A DNA stretch of 64,000 bases from Azospirillum thermophilum. Its GTDB lineage: Bacteria > Pseudomonadota > Alphaproteobacteria > Azospirillales > Azospirillaceae. The notes under the pieces were generated by a model that saw only the letters and a program-made list of their open reading frames with translations, had not been told where the DNA came from and did no database searches. This document shows, one piece after another, positions 44,560 to 53,556 of this stretch (position 1 is its first letter; the number at the start of each line of letters is the position of its first letter). A program made the translations under genes and the position numbers. The stretch covers positions 186,001 to 250,000 of the forward strand of contig NZ_CP029356.1 in assembly GCF_003130795.1 (NCBI RefSeq), given 5' to 3'.

Positions 44560-45855
44560 TCAGAACCGCGCCTCGACCAGATGGACGAGCTGGGCGCCCA
44601 CCTCGTAGGCGGCGCCCTTCGCTGCGCGCAGCGGCGGGGCGCCGACCGGCGTCGCCGGCAGGGGCAGCTCGTCCTCCGCGATCTCGCCCAGCAGCAGGCG
44701 GGCGAGCAGCCGGCCCGAGACGGTGCCCGGCGAGATGCCGCGGCCGTTGAAGCCGCACATGGCGAACACGTTGCGGTCCAGCTTGTGGAAGCGCGGCAGG
44801 TTGTCGGTGGTCATGCCGATCCGCCCGTACCATTCGGACTCGAACCGCAACCCGTCGATCTCCGCGCCGAACTGCGGGAACAGCGCCTTCAGCGCCCGCC
44901 GGGACCAGGATTTGTGGATGGCGGTGCCGGTGCCGCGCAGGGCGCCGACGCTGCCGAACACCAGCCGGCCCGCCTTGTCGAAGCGGAAGGAGCTGAGCAC
45001 CTCCTTGGTGTCCCAGCAGCCCTCGCGGCCCGGCAGGATGGCCGCCAGCATCTCCGCCGGCAGCGGTTCGGTCGCGAAGTTGAAATAGGGCAGGTAGATC
45101 TGCTCGCCGCGCAGTTCCGACCACGGGCCGGTGCCGTAGAAGTCGGTCGCCACGATCACCCGCTCCGCCGAGACGGAGCCGCCGGCCGTGCGGATCCGCC
45201 AGCGCCCGTCCGACTGCTCGGCCGCGACGGCCGCGCTGCGGGTGTAGAGGCCGGCGCCCGCCTTCAGCGCCGCGGCGGCAAGACCGCGGGCGTAGGCCAG
45301 CGGCTGGATCGTCCCGGCCCGCAGGTCGAGCAGCGACCCGGCATAGGCGGCGGTGCCGACCCGGCGCGCCGTCTCCGCCGCGTCCAGCAGCTTGACCGGC
45401 GCGCCGCGCGCCTGCCACTGCCGCTCGCGGTCCTCCAGTTCGCTCAGCCCCGTCGCGCCGACCGCGCAGTGCAGGGTGCCGTTGTGGACCGCCTGGCAGT
45501 CGATGCCGTGGCGCCCGATGATGTCGAAGACGAGGGCGGGGCCGTTGCCCAGCGCGTCCAGCAGCCGCTCGCCGTAGACCGGGCCGAGCACCTCGATCAG
45601 CGCGTTCGGCATGACCCACATGCCGGCGTTCACCAGCCCGACATTGCGCCCGGCGCCGCCGAAGCCGATCTCCACCGCCTCCAGCAGGGCGACGCGGGCG
45701 CCCCCCTCGGCCAGATGCAGCGCGGCCGACAGGCCGGTGTAGCCGCCGCCGATGATGCAGACGTCGGCGGCGACGTCGCCCGCCAGCGCCGTGGTCGCCG
45801 GGGCGGGCGGCGCGGAGGTTTCCCAGAGCCCGTGGGTGCGCGGGTCGTTCAGCAT
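44560..45855 (-). CDS. FAD-dependent amine oxidoreductase (DAO / gamma-glutamylputrescine oxidase-like)
   Basis: 431 residues from ATG 45855 (GAGGGGG about 10 nt upstream; ATG 45897 is also in frame). The Rossmann motif is DVCIIGGGYTGLSAALHLAEGGARVALLEA, followed by GFGGAGRNVGLVNAGMW and, near the end, YGRIGMTTDNLPRFHKL with CGFNGRGISPGTVSGRLLA. This is the DadA/PuuB-like glycine-oxidase fold, which oxidises secondary or primary amines to imines with FAD. A divergent LysR gene and two inverted repeats upstream suggest dedicated regulation. With the gamma-glutamylputrescine synthetase and a second oxidase gene just downstream of the regulator, a role in polyamine or amino-acid catabolism is likely. 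The substrate is not readable. Confidence 0.85.
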   Translation of the reverse strand: MLNDPRTHGLWETSAPPAPATTALAGDVAADVCIIGGGYTGLSAALHLAEGGARVALLEAVEIGFGGAGRNVGLVNAGMWVMPNALIEVLGPVYGERLLDALGNGPALVFDIIGRHGIDCQAVHNGTLHCAVGATGLSELEDRERQWQARGAPVKLLDAAETARRVGTAAYAGSLLDLRAGTIQPLAYARGLAAAALKAGAGLYTRSAAVAAEQSDGRWRIRTAGGSVSAERVIVATDFYGTGPWSELRGEQIYLPYFNFATEPLPAEMLAAILPGREGCWDTKEVLSSFRFDKAGRLVFGSVGALRGTGTAIHKSWSRRALKALFPQFGAEIDGLRFESEWYGRIGMTTDNLPRFHKLDRNVFAMCGFNGRGISPGTVSGRLLARLLLGEIAEDELPLPATPVGAPPLRAAKGAAYEVGAQLVHLVEARF

Positions 45856-45922
45856 GTCGGATCGCCCCCTCGCGGGGTCCCTGTCCGGGGTGGCCATGCG
45901 CCGGTTGGAGCCGCCGGGTCAT

Positions 45923-45940
45923 TCCGATTGCTCAATCGGA
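45923..45940. promoter_or_regulatory. Palindrome upstream of the FAD oxidoreductase gene
   Basis: TCCGATTGCTCAATCGGA is a perfect 8-2-8 inverted repeat, 68 bp before the oxidoreductase start. It is a candidate operator for the divergent LysR regulator. Confidence 0.5.
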
Positions 45941-46034
45941 GGCACCCGACAGTCGGTCCGGCGACGGCAGAATTGGCTTGCAGACCGCAATTTCGCTTGA
46001 ACGGAAGTGTAATCCAAATAATCAATTCTCAATA

Positions 46035-46057
46035 CCTCATTCGCCTCCGGAATGAGG
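46035..46057. promoter_or_regulatory. Inverted repeat upstream of the LysR regulator gene
   Basis: CCTCATTC (46035-46042) and GAATGAGG (46050-46057) form a perfect 8-bp inverted repeat with a 7-nt spacer, ending 29 bp before the LysR start. It may serve autoregulation or form a leader hairpin. Confidence 0.5.
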
Positions 46058-46086
46058 TGCCCCGACGCGACATTCCCCGGACCGCC

Positions 46087-46986
46087 ATGCAGAGCCCGCG
46101 CCGCTTCCTGCCCTCCCTGCCCCTGCTCTCCGCCTTCGAGGCCGCCGCCCGCACCGGCAGCATCACCGCCGCCGCCCGCGAGCTGTCGCTGACGCAGAGC
46201 GCCGTCAGCCGCCAGATCAAGGCGCTGGAGGAACAGCTTGAGGTGCAGCTCTTCCACCGCGAGCGCCAGACCATCCGCCTGACGCCGGGCGGCGACACCT
46301 ATGCCCGCGAGATCCGCGACGCGCTGCGCAAGATCACCAGCGCCTCGCTGAACCTGCGCGCCAACCCCTATGGCGGCACGCTGACGCTGGCCATCCTGCC
46401 GACCTTCGGCAACCGCTGGCTGGCGCCGCGGCTGCCGAAGTTCCTGGCGGCCAACCCCGGCATCACCATCAACCTGCTGACCCGCATCACCCGCTTCGAT
46501 TTCCGGCTGGAGCCGGTGGACGCCGCCATCCATTTCGGCACGGCGGACTGGCCGGGGGCCGACGTGGCCTTCCTGCGGCCGGAGACGGTGGTGCCCGCCT
46601 GCAGCCCGGAGCTGCGCGACCGCTTCGCCTTCCGCGAGCCGGCGGACATCCGCAAGGCGCCGCTGCTGCACCTGACCTCGCGTCCCGACGCCTGGGAGCG
46701 CTGGCTGGAGACCTACGGCGTGGCGGCGAACGCCGTGCACGGCATGCTGTTCGACCAGTTCGCCACCGTGGCGCAGGCCGCGATCTCCGGCCTGGGCGTC
46801 GCGCTGCTGCCGCTGTTCCTGTTCGAGGAGGAGCTGGCGAGCGGCCGGCTGGTCCCGGCGCTCGACCTGCCGACGGCGAGCAGCGCCTCCTACTATCTGG
46901 TCTGGCCGACCGACCGCGCCACGCATCCGCCGCTGATCGCCTTCCGCGACTGGCTGCTGGAGGAGACCGCCCCCGACCGGCCCTGA
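46087..46986 (+). CDS. LysR-family regulator, GcvA-like
   Basis: 299 residues. The N-terminal helix-turn-helix reads LLSAFEAAARTGSITAAARELSLTQSAVSRQIKALEEQLEVQLFHRERQTIRLT, and the effector domain has LTLAILPTFGNRWLAPRLPKFLAANPGITI, DAAIHFGTADWPGADVAFL and AAISGLGVALLPLFLFEEEL, as in GcvA-type regulators of glycine and amino-acid genes. It is divergent from the FAD oxidoreductase gene across 231 bp holding two clear inverted repeats. It probably activates that gene, and possibly the synthetase/oxidase pair downstream. Confidence 0.9.
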   Translation: MQSPRRFLPSLPLLSAFEAAARTGSITAAARELSLTQSAVSRQIKALEEQLEVQLFHRERQTIRLTPGGDTYAREIRDALRKITSASLNLRANPYGGTLTLAILPTFGNRWLAPRLPKFLAANPGITINLLTRITRFDFRLEPVDAAIHFGTADWPGADVAFLRPETVVPACSPELRDRFAFREPADIRKAPLLHLTSRPDAWERWLETYGVAANAVHGMLFDQFATVAQAAISGLGVALLPLFLFEEELASGRLVPALDLPTASSASYYLVWPTDRATHPPLIAFRDWLLEETAPDRP

Positions 46987-47056
46987 GGCGGGCGCCCGGG
47001 GCGGGGGCGGGACGCGGCCGTCTCCGCCCCCGTCTCCGCCGGGGTGCCTTGCGGCG

Positions 47057-48400
47057 TCAGACGTTCAGCAGCAGGTTCTCCCGCTCCCACGAGCTGATGA
47101 CGCGGTTGTAGGCCTCGTACTCCGCCTCCTTCACGACGGTGAAGGCGTCGATGAACTTCTCGCCAAACACCTCCTTCACCGGACGGCAGCTGTTGAACTT
47201 GCTCAGCGCCTCCGACTGGTGCCGCGGCAGCGTGAAGGCCAGCCGGTAGGCGGAACCCTTCACCGGCTCGGTCGGTTCCAGCCCCTGCACCATGCCGAGA
47301 TAGCCGCAGGCGAGCGATGCGGCGATGGCGAGGTACGGGTTGGCGTCGGCGCCGGCCACGCGGTTCTCCACCCGGCGCGAATCGGCGGGCGAAACGGGAA
47401 CGCGCAGGCCGGTGGTGCGGTTGTCGCGGCCCCAATGGACGTTGATCGGCGCGTCGGAGTTCGGCACCAGCCGCCGGTAGGAGTTCACGTTGGGCGCCAG
47501 CAGCGGCATGACGTAGGGCAGGTACTTCTGCAGCCCCGCGACATGGGCGTGGAACAGCGGCGTGTCGCTGCCGTCGGGGGTGGCGAACAGGTTGCGCCCC
47601 TCGGCGGCGTCGACCACCGACTGGTGGATGTGCATGGCGCTGCCCGGCTCGCCCTGCATCGGCTTGGCCATGAAGGTGGCGTAGACGTTGTGGCGCAGCG
47701 CCGCCTCGCGCGCCGTCCGCTTGAACAGGAAGGCCTGGTCGGCCAGCTCCAGCGGCTCGCCGTGGTTGAAGTTGATCTCGATCTGCGCGGCGCCGGCCTC
47801 GTGGGTCAGCGTGTCGATGTCGATGTCCTGCGCCTCGCAATAGTCGTAGACCATCTCGAAGATCGGATCGAACTCGTTGACGGCGTCGATGCCGAAGGCC
47901 TGCCGCCCGCTCTCCACCCGGCCGTTGCGGCCGACCGGCGGGACCAGCGGATAGTCGGGATCCTTGTTGACCTGCACCAGGAAGAACTCCAGCTCCGGCG
48001 CCACCACCGGCTTCCACCCGCGCTCGTCGTAGAGGGCGAGGACGCGCTTCAGGACATGGCGGGGCGAGAAATCGACCGGGCTGCCGTCGGCATAGACGCA
48101 GTCGGTGATGACCTGCGCCGTCGGCTCCTCGTACCAGGGGACGAAGCGGATCGTCCGCTCATCGGGGATCATGTAGATGTCGGAATTCTCGTCCGACGTG
48201 ACGTCGTCGTCCTCCGGATACTCGCCGGTCACGGTCTGGACGAAGATCGCCTCGGGCAGGCGCAGGCCGCGGTCGCGCAGGATGCGCAGGAACTTCTCGG
48301 CCGGAACGATCTTGCCGCGGGCGATGCCCGACATGTCGGGGACAAGACATTCAACCTCGGTAATGCGGTTCTTCTTGATGAAGTCTTCCATAAATCCCAT
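47057..48400 (-). CDS. puuA: Glutamine synthetase-family enzyme, gamma-glutamylputrescine synthetase type
   Basis: 447 residues. Catalytic signatures of the glutamine synthetase superfamily: VVAPELEFFLVQ (metal Glu), EAGAAQIEINFNHGEPL, GSAMHIHQSVVD (ATP/metal His), RRLVPNSDAPINVHWGRDNRTTGLRVP and RRVENRVAGADANPYLAIAASLACG. The length and the missing adenylylation-loop motif fit the GlnT/PuuA branch that ligates glutamate to amines. The protein is divergent from a PuuB-like oxidase gene 154 bp away, the standard pairing for the gamma-glutamylated putrescine pathway, so PuuA is the best name, though other amines are possible. ATG 48400 and ATG 48391 are both usable. Confidence 0.82.
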   Translation of the reverse strand: MGFMEDFIKKNRITEVECLVPDMSGIARGKIVPAEKFLRILRDRGLRLPEAIFVQTVTGEYPEDDDVTSDENSDIYMIPDERTIRFVPWYEEPTAQVITDCVYADGSPVDFSPRHVLKRVLALYDERGWKPVVAPELEFFLVQVNKDPDYPLVPPVGRNGRVESGRQAFGIDAVNEFDPIFEMVYDYCEAQDIDIDTLTHEAGAAQIEINFNHGEPLELADQAFLFKRTAREAALRHNVYATFMAKPMQGEPGSAMHIHQSVVDAAEGRNLFATPDGSDTPLFHAHVAGLQKYLPYVMPLLAPNVNSYRRLVPNSDAPINVHWGRDNRTTGLRVPVSPADSRRVENRVAGADANPYLAIAASLACGYLGMVQGLEPTEPVKGSAYRLAFTLPRHQSEALSKFNSCRPVKEVFGEKFIDAFTVVKEAEYEAYNRVISSWERENLLLNV

Positions 48401-48554
48401 GAGACTGGTGGACCGCTCCGAGCGATGGGCAGCCCCCTCCCTTCCGTTGACGACGGGAACCAGTATGCCGCTGCGGCGGGGTGTCGCGCCAGAGGGGACC
48501 GGCGCCCCGGCTGCCCCATTGACGTTTTACGCGGGCCGATCCTAACTCCCTGCC

Positions 48555-49835
48555 ATGCCGAAGCCGACCCACCTGCGATCCTGGTACGCCGATACCGCCA
48601 CCCCGCACCCCCGCCATCCCGCGCTGGAGGGGGAGGAGAGCTGCGACGTCTGCGTCGTCGGCGGCGGCTACACCGGGCTGACCGCCGCGCTGGAACTGGC
48701 CGAGCAGGGCTATTCCGTCATCCTGCTGGAGGCCCACCGCGTCGGCTGGGGCGCCTCCGGCCGCAACGGCGGGCAGATCATCACCGGCTACAACAAGCCG
48801 ATGGCGACCATCGAGCGCTGGGTCGGGCGCGAGGACGCCCGCCGCCTGTGGGAGCTCGGCGAGGAGGCCAAGGCCCAGCTCGCCCTGCGGGTCGAGCGCC
48901 ACGCCATCGCCTGCGACCTGACCTGGGGCTTCGCCTACGCCGCGGTGAAGCCGCGCCACATGGGCGACGCGGCGGAGCTGGAGCGCGAGATGCGCGAGGG
49001 CTACGGCTATGACCGGGTGCGGCAGCTCGACCTCGCCGGCATCCGGGGGGTGGTCAATACGGACTCCTATGTCGGCGGCCTCTTCGATTCGGGCAGCGGT
49101 CATCTCCACCCGCTGAACTACGCGCTGGGGCTGGCGCGGGCGGCGGCGGCGGCCGGCGTGCGCATCTTCGAGGACAGCCGCGTCACCGCCATCGACAGCG
49201 GGCCGCGGCCCCGGGCGGCGACGGAACGCGGGCGGGTGACGGCGCGCTTCCTCGTGCTGGCCGGCAACGCCTACCTCAACGGGCTGGTGCCGTCGCTGGC
49301 GCCGATGATCATGCCGGTCGCCACCTACATGATCGCCACCGAGCCGCTGGGCGAGGAGCGGGTGACCGCCCTGCTGCCGACCAACGCGGCGATCAGCGAC
49401 ATGAACTTCACGCTGAACTACTACCGCCGCTCCTCCGATCACCGGCTGCTGTTCGGCGGCGGCGTCAGCTATTCCGGCATCGACATGCCGCGGGTCCGCC
49501 AGTCGATGCGGACCAAGATGCTGGGCGTGTTTCCCGAGCTGCGCGACGTGCAGGTGGAGTATTTCTGGGGCGGGCGCGTCGCCATCACGGTCAACCGCAT
49601 GCCCCAGTTCGGCCGGCTGTCGCCGACCGTGCTGTTCGCGCACGGCTATTCCGGCCACGGGGTGGCGCTGGCCGGCATGGGCGGCCGGCTGATCGCCGAG
49701 GCGGTGCGCGGCACGGCGGAACGGTTCGACGTCTTCACCCGCATCCCCCACACCGCCTTCCCCGGCGGCCAGCGCCTGCGCACGCCGGCGCTCGTCCTCG
49801 CGATGCTCTGGTTCCGCCTGCGCGATCTGCTGTAG
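48555..49835 (+). CDS. puuB: FAD-dependent gamma-glutamylputrescine oxidase-like protein
   Basis: 426 residues. The FAD-binding Rossmann motif CDVCVVGGGYTGLTAALELAEQGYSVILLEA begins near residue 30, then GWGASGRNGGQIITGY, which is typical of PuuB/OrdL. Later parts include LDLAGIRGVVNTDSYVGGLFDSGSGHLHPLNYALGLARAA, NYYRRSSDHRLLFGGGVSY and YFWGGRVAITVNRMPQFGRL, then YSGHGVALAGMGGRLIAEAV. It should oxidise gamma-glutamylputrescine to the aldehyde, releasing ammonia and peroxide. Paired divergently with the synthetase gene. It is related to, but clearly distinct from, the other FAD oxidoreductase at 44.6 kb. Confidence 0.87.
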   Translation: MPKPTHLRSWYADTATPHPRHPALEGEESCDVCVVGGGYTGLTAALELAEQGYSVILLEAHRVGWGASGRNGGQIITGYNKPMATIERWVGREDARRLWELGEEAKAQLALRVERHAIACDLTWGFAYAAVKPRHMGDAAELEREMREGYGYDRVRQLDLAGIRGVVNTDSYVGGLFDSGSGHLHPLNYALGLARAAAAAGVRIFEDSRVTAIDSGPRPRAATERGRVTARFLVLAGNAYLNGLVPSLAPMIMPVATYMIATEPLGEERVTALLPTNAAISDMNFTLNYYRRSSDHRLLFGGGVSYSGIDMPRVRQSMRTKMLGVFPELRDVQVEYFWGGRVAITVNRMPQFGRLSPTVLFAHGYSGHGVALAGMGGRLIAEAVRGTAERFDVFTRIPHTAFPGGQRLRTPALVLAMLWFRLRDLL

Positions 49836-50040
49836 GGTAGGCGACCAGCCATGGAACAGCGCCGCCCCGGGGAATGATGACCGTGCCTCCTGACAGCGAC
49901 CAGGGACCAGACAGCGACGCGGGAGCGGGCGCGCAGGAGACCGCCGCAGCGGAGAACGCCACCACGGAGGGTACGGCGGCGGAGAATGCCGCCGGCGGCC
50001 CGCCAGCCCCCAGGCTGCCGACGGGGCGCCCGGCGCGCCG

Positions 50041-50967
50041 ATGCGCGACACCCATTTCGACTTCCAGCACAAGGTCTTCTCCTGCCCCGGCGCCTATTTC
50101 GCGATCGAGCCGACCAGCAAGGAGCCCGTCCTCAACATCATGCTGGGCGACCTGAACGCCGCCCTGCCCTTCCCGACGCTGGTCGAATCCTTCCAGATCG
50201 CCGAGGACAGCCACGACGCCCGGCTGCTGGAGGTGGTGGAAAAGGGGCTGGCCTACGTGAAGCAGATCCGCCCCGGCGAGCAGATCCCGGGCGAGCTGCT
50301 GGACGGCCGCGCCTCCTGGTCGGTGGAGGACAAGCACCGGCTGATCGCCAAGGGCCGCCTGATCATGCAGGTGGTCTCCTCGCTGTCCGGCAGCGAGCGG
50401 CTGGTGGTCGACGCCGACGAGCTGGAGCAGCTCGTCGAGGATCCGCAGACCACCGCCCGCATGAAGGAGGCGCTGGGCCGCATCGGCGAGAAGCTGGGGC
50501 TGACCGGCAATGTCGAGCAGTATCTGACCGACCGGGTGGACGATCTGGCGCAGGAGCTGTCCTACGTCGAGGCGCTGCGCGACCGCTTCAAGCATATCCG
50601 CGGCATCGACAACAAGCTGACGAAGCTGGAGCAGATCTACCGCAGCGACCGCACGCTGTGCAGCGAGATCGCCCGCATGCACGGGCTGCTGCGCAAGCCG
50701 CTGCGCGAGTACGACCTGGTCTTCGACCAGGCCGACGCCCAGACCGGCGAGGTCATCAACGCGCTGCGCTCCTTCGACGCCACGGTGCAGTTCATCCGCC
50801 AGATCCGCGACGACATGCGCGCCCGCCTGCTGGAATGGGAGGATCTCCTCCAGGCGTGGGACGAGATGCCGCTGGAGCGGTCGCAGGCGCTGGAGCAGCT
50901 CCAGAAGCAGACCTACCGCTTCCTCGCCAGCCGCTTCATCGAGACCAAGGTGTGGATCCGGCGGTGA
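50041..50967 (+). CDS. Conserved helical protein of unknown function, N-terminus possibly frameshifted
   Basis: 308 residues from ATG 50041. Mostly charged, helical sequence (ELEQLVEDPQTTARMKEALGRIGEKLG; RFKHIRGIDNKLTKLEQIYRSDRTL; QFIRQIRDDMRARLLEWEDLLQAW), with no membrane segment, signal or enzyme motif that I recognise. There is no ribosome site before 50041, but an acidic Ala-rich N-terminal stretch (from ATG 49874, DSDQGPDSDAGAGAQETAAAENA) is open in the neighbouring frame up to about 49995. One extra base near 49995-50030 would join them into a roughly 364-residue protein. The shift has the same sign as four others in this window. Function unknown. Confidence 0.7.
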   Translation: MRDTHFDFQHKVFSCPGAYFAIEPTSKEPVLNIMLGDLNAALPFPTLVESFQIAEDSHDARLLEVVEKGLAYVKQIRPGEQIPGELLDGRASWSVEDKHRLIAKGRLIMQVVSSLSGSERLVVDADELEQLVEDPQTTARMKEALGRIGEKLGLTGNVEQYLTDRVDDLAQELSYVEALRDRFKHIRGIDNKLTKLEQIYRSDRTLCSEIARMHGLLRKPLREYDLVFDQADAQTGEVINALRSFDATVQFIRQIRDDMRARLLEWEDLLQAWDEMPLERSQALEQLQKQTYRFLASRFIETKVWIRR

Positions 50968-51051
50968 CGGCCTGCCGGCCGGAATTGCGTTAACCAAGAG
51001 TCAACCCTCTCCGCCGACCCTCGGCAGCAGGACGGGACGCGGGAGGGCGCC

Positions 51052-51660
51052 ATGGCGGACGGGACGAGGATGCTGGCCGGCCTCCTGGCGGGAGGATGCC
51101 TGCTGGCGGCGGCGCTGCCGCTGCCCGGACCGGCCCTGGCGGGACCAGCCGGAGACGCGGCGGCCCCGGCCGACGAGCCGCTGACCTACTGCGCCGGCGC
51201 GGCGGCCGGGCGGCGGTGCAGCGCCTCGCTGCTGCAGCCCTTCGCCGACAACCGCGGCGGCCAGGACAGGGTCACCCTGACCCTGACGCGCGGCGGGACC
51301 TGCGACGCGCTGCACATCGCCTTCGACCAGACGATCATGCTCGACCAGCCGGTGTGGGTGGCGGCCGGCGGCCCGCGGCTGGAGTTCGCCGCCGCCGGCC
51401 GCGCCCGCCCCGGCGGCCCGGCGGTGGCGGTGAAGGAACCGCGGCAGGCGGCGCTCGGCTGTGCGGCGACGGCGCGGCTGGTGCAGGCGGCGCGGTCGGG
51501 GCTGCCGGTCCGGCTGGGCTTCCAGGTCGCGCCGCGGGGGATCACCACGGTCTATCACTGGCCGGGCCTCGCCCAGCGCGAAGTGGCGCTGCCGCTCGAC
51601 CGGCTGGCCGACGCACTGGACCGGGCGGAGGCCGCGGCAAAAGGCGTGGCGGCGGACTGA
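51052..51660 (+). CDS. Secreted protein of unknown function
   Basis: 202 residues with a signal peptide (MLAGLLAGGCLLAAALPLPGPALAGP). The mature part has four Cys (YCAGAAAGRRCSAS, GGTCDAL, AALGCAATA) and beta-rich segments such as DALHIAFDQTIMLDQPVWVAAGG and GLPVRLGFQVAPRGITTVYHWPGL. It resembles invasion-associated-locus-B-type or similar periplasmic beta domains in outline, but I cannot place it in a family. It stands alone between the 50-kb hypothetical gene and the phosphatase gene on the same strand. Confidence 0.65.
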   Translation: MADGTRMLAGLLAGGCLLAAALPLPGPALAGPAGDAAAPADEPLTYCAGAAAGRRCSASLLQPFADNRGGQDRVTLTLTRGGTCDALHIAFDQTIMLDQPVWVAAGGPRLEFAAAGRARPGGPAVAVKEPRQAALGCAATARLVQAARSGLPVRLGFQVAPRGITTVYHWPGLAQREVALPLDRLADALDRAEAAAKGVAAD

Positions 51661-51769
51661 CCAAGACCTCGAAGGCACGACAGCACTAATCCCGGCGCTC
51701 TCTTGACGCAGGGGGGCGGGCGGCACCAGGTATGACGCCGGCTTCCTCCAGTCTTGAGCAGGTGACGGC

Positions 51770-52534
51770 GTGTTGAACATTGCGCGCAGGCTGTGGCCCG
51801 AATCGAAGCCGGTGCCGGCTTCGGTTCCCCGCGGCGTGCGAGTCTACGCGGTGGGCGACATCCATGGCCGGCTCGACCTGCTGGACCAGCTTCTCGGCCA
51901 GATCCAGCGCGATGCCGCCCTGGCGCCCGACCGGGTGAAGTATCTGGTCTTCCTCGGCGATTATGTGGACCGCGGCCCCCATTCCAGCCTGGTGGTCGAG
52001 CGGCTGGCGACCTGCCCGCTGCCCGGCTTCGGCTCCGTCCACCTGCGCGGGAACCACGAGGCGACGATGCTGGGCTTCCTGCGCGACATCCGCGTCGGGC
52101 CGGACTGGCTGGCCTATGGCGGGACCGCGACGCTCGCCAGCTACGGGGTCCCACCCCCGTGCGAGGACGCGCCGCCCACCTTCATGGCGGAGGCGCAGCG
52201 CCGGCTGACCGCCGCCCTGCCGGCCCATCACCGGTCCTTCCTGGCCGGGCTGCGCACCAGCCTCAGCATCGGCGACTATCATTTCGTCCATGCCGGCGTG
52301 CGTCCCGGCGTGCCGCTCGACCGGCAGAGCGACGACGACCGGCTGTGGATCCGGCGGGAATTCCTGGAATCGCGGACCGACCATGGCAAGGTGATCGTCC
52401 ATGGCCACACCATCGCGCCGGAACCGGACATCCGCGCCAACCGCATCGGGATCGACACCGGCGCCTTCGCGACGAACCGGCTGACCTGCCTGATCCTCGA
52501 CGGGACGGACCGCCGCTTCCTCTGCACGGTCTGA
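51770..52534 (+). CDS. Metallophosphoesterase, PP1/PrpA-like serine/threonine phosphatase
   Basis: 254 residues. All calcineurin-type metal motifs are present in order: VGDIHGRLDLL, FLGDYVDRGPHS, LRGNHEATML, YHFVHAGVRPGV and KVIVHGHTI. It should be a Mn-dependent protein phosphatase or phosphoesterase in the cytoplasm, like lambda/PrpA phosphatases. The start is GTG 51770 with AGGTGA about 5 nt before it; no ATG is suitably placed. A separate PP2C-type phosphatase gene lies 4 kb downstream, but the two are not in one operon. Confidence 0.88.
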   Translation: MLNIARRLWPESKPVPASVPRGVRVYAVGDIHGRLDLLDQLLGQIQRDAALAPDRVKYLVFLGDYVDRGPHSSLVVERLATCPLPGFGSVHLRGNHEATMLGFLRDIRVGPDWLAYGGTATLASYGVPPPCEDAPPTFMAEAQRRLTAALPAHHRSFLAGLRTSLSIGDYHFVHAGVRPGVPLDRQSDDDRLWIRREFLESRTDHGKVIVHGHTIAPEPDIRANRIGIDTGAFATNRLTCLILDGTDRRFLCTV

Positions 52535-52555
52535 CCTGCGGCAGGGGGACGGAGG

Positions 52556-52963
52556 TTACGCCCCGCTCTGCGTCAGCAGCGTGGTCAGCCAGCGGAAGTT
52601 GGAGCCGTCGCCCGCCTGGATGGCACTCGCCACCACCTGGGCGGCCGGGTCGCCGCCCTGCGGGTCGGGAGTCGCCTGCCCGGCCTGCGCCGTCTCCGCC
52701 CCGTTCTCCTCCTGGGCGAACAGGGTCACCGCCCCGACGCCGAGACGGATCGCCGGCTGCACCGGCTGGGTGGCCGAGCCGGCGTTCGGCTCGCCGTCCC
52801 CGGTGCCGGTCCCGCTGACGCCGTTGAGCGCCTCCAGCATCGCGGCGAACTGGCCGGCCAGTTCGCCGGCGCCGCGGGACGCGCCGGTGCCTTTGCGCTC
52901 CAGGACCTCTTCGGCCCGGATGCGCATCGACTGGGCGGCCTCGCTGCTGGCCATCATCGTCAT
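52556..52963 (-). CDS. Hypothetical protein upstream-adjacent to phosphatase gene
   Basis: 135 residues from ATG 52963. The first half is helical and charged (SSEAAQSMRIRAEEVLERKG; LAGQFAAMLEALNGVSG), the middle is Gly/Thr/Pro-rich and low in complexity, and the end reads AQVVASAIQAGDGSNFRWLTTLLTQSGA. No signal peptide or membrane segment is visible. The ribosome site is poor (GGGGGTT). It shares the minus strand with the FlgC-like gene, whose stop is 183 bp upstream, and may be part of the same transcript. I do not recognise a family. Confidence 0.55.
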   Translation of the reverse strand: MTMMASSEAAQSMRIRAEEVLERKGTGASRGAGELAGQFAAMLEALNGVSGTGTGDGEPNAGSATQPVQPAIRLGVGAVTLFAQEENGAETAQAGQATPDPQGGDPAAQVVASAIQAGDGSNFRWLTTLLTQSGA

Positions 52964-53145
52964 GGGACCAACCCCCGGCGACGGATTAAGACGCTGCCGG
53001 TACCCAAGCAAGTTCCGCGCCAGGGAATGTCACAAGCGGGGACGAGGCTTTCCGCCGATCGCCGGTCCGCCACCCGGCAGAATCTTCCCGGTGCCCCGGC
53101 AGAAAATTCCGCCCGACCCGGCAGCGTCTGCCGGTCGGCCCGCCG

Positions 53146-53556
53146 TCAGACCTTGGCGTTCAGCAGCGACTTCAGCATGTCGTCCTGGGTGCGGACCACC
53201 GCGATGTTGGCGCCGTAGGCCCGGCTGGCGGCCATCTGGTTCACCCGCTCCTGCGCCGGATCGACATTCGGCGCGGCCACCATGCCCCGTGCGTCGGCAT
53301 AGGAGGCGTCCGGCTCGTATTCCTGCAGGTAGGCGGGAGTGATCGGCGTGAAGGAGGCCCTGGTCCCGGCCGGGGTCTGGCTGGTCTGCGCCACGCCCAG
53401 CGGCTGGTAGGCCTGCGGCTGCCCGTCCGGCACCGCGCCGGCCGCGTCGGGGACCGCCCCCTTGCTGCGGAGATTGGCGACGTTGGAGGCCGACGCCTCG
53501 ACCCGCCGCGTCTGGGCGGTCATCCCGCTGAGGGAGGTTCCGATGCTGCCGGCCAT
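53146..53556 (-). CDS. FlgC-like flagellar rod-domain protein (short orphan)
   Basis: 136 residues. The N-terminus SIGTSLSGMTAQTRRVEASASNVANLRSKGA matches the flagellar rod/hook N-terminal motif (amphipathic helix with ASNVANxxT-like sequence), and the C-terminus VDPAQERVNQMAASRAYGANIAVVRTQDDMLKSLLNAKV matches the Flg_bbr_C motif. The spacing is that of FlgC, with YEPDASYADARGMVAAPNVD as the characteristic linker. Rod proteins form the flagellar drive shaft in the periplasm. No other flagellar gene is nearby, so this may be an extra FlgC-like copy. ATG 53556 has GAGGCGG about 8 nt upstream. Confidence 0.82.
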   Translation of the reverse strand: MAGSIGTSLSGMTAQTRRVEASASNVANLRSKGAVPDAAGAVPDGQPQAYQPLGVAQTSQTPAGTRASFTPITPAYLQEYEPDASYADARGMVAAPNVDPAQERVNQMAASRAYGANIAVVRTQDDMLKSLLNAKV

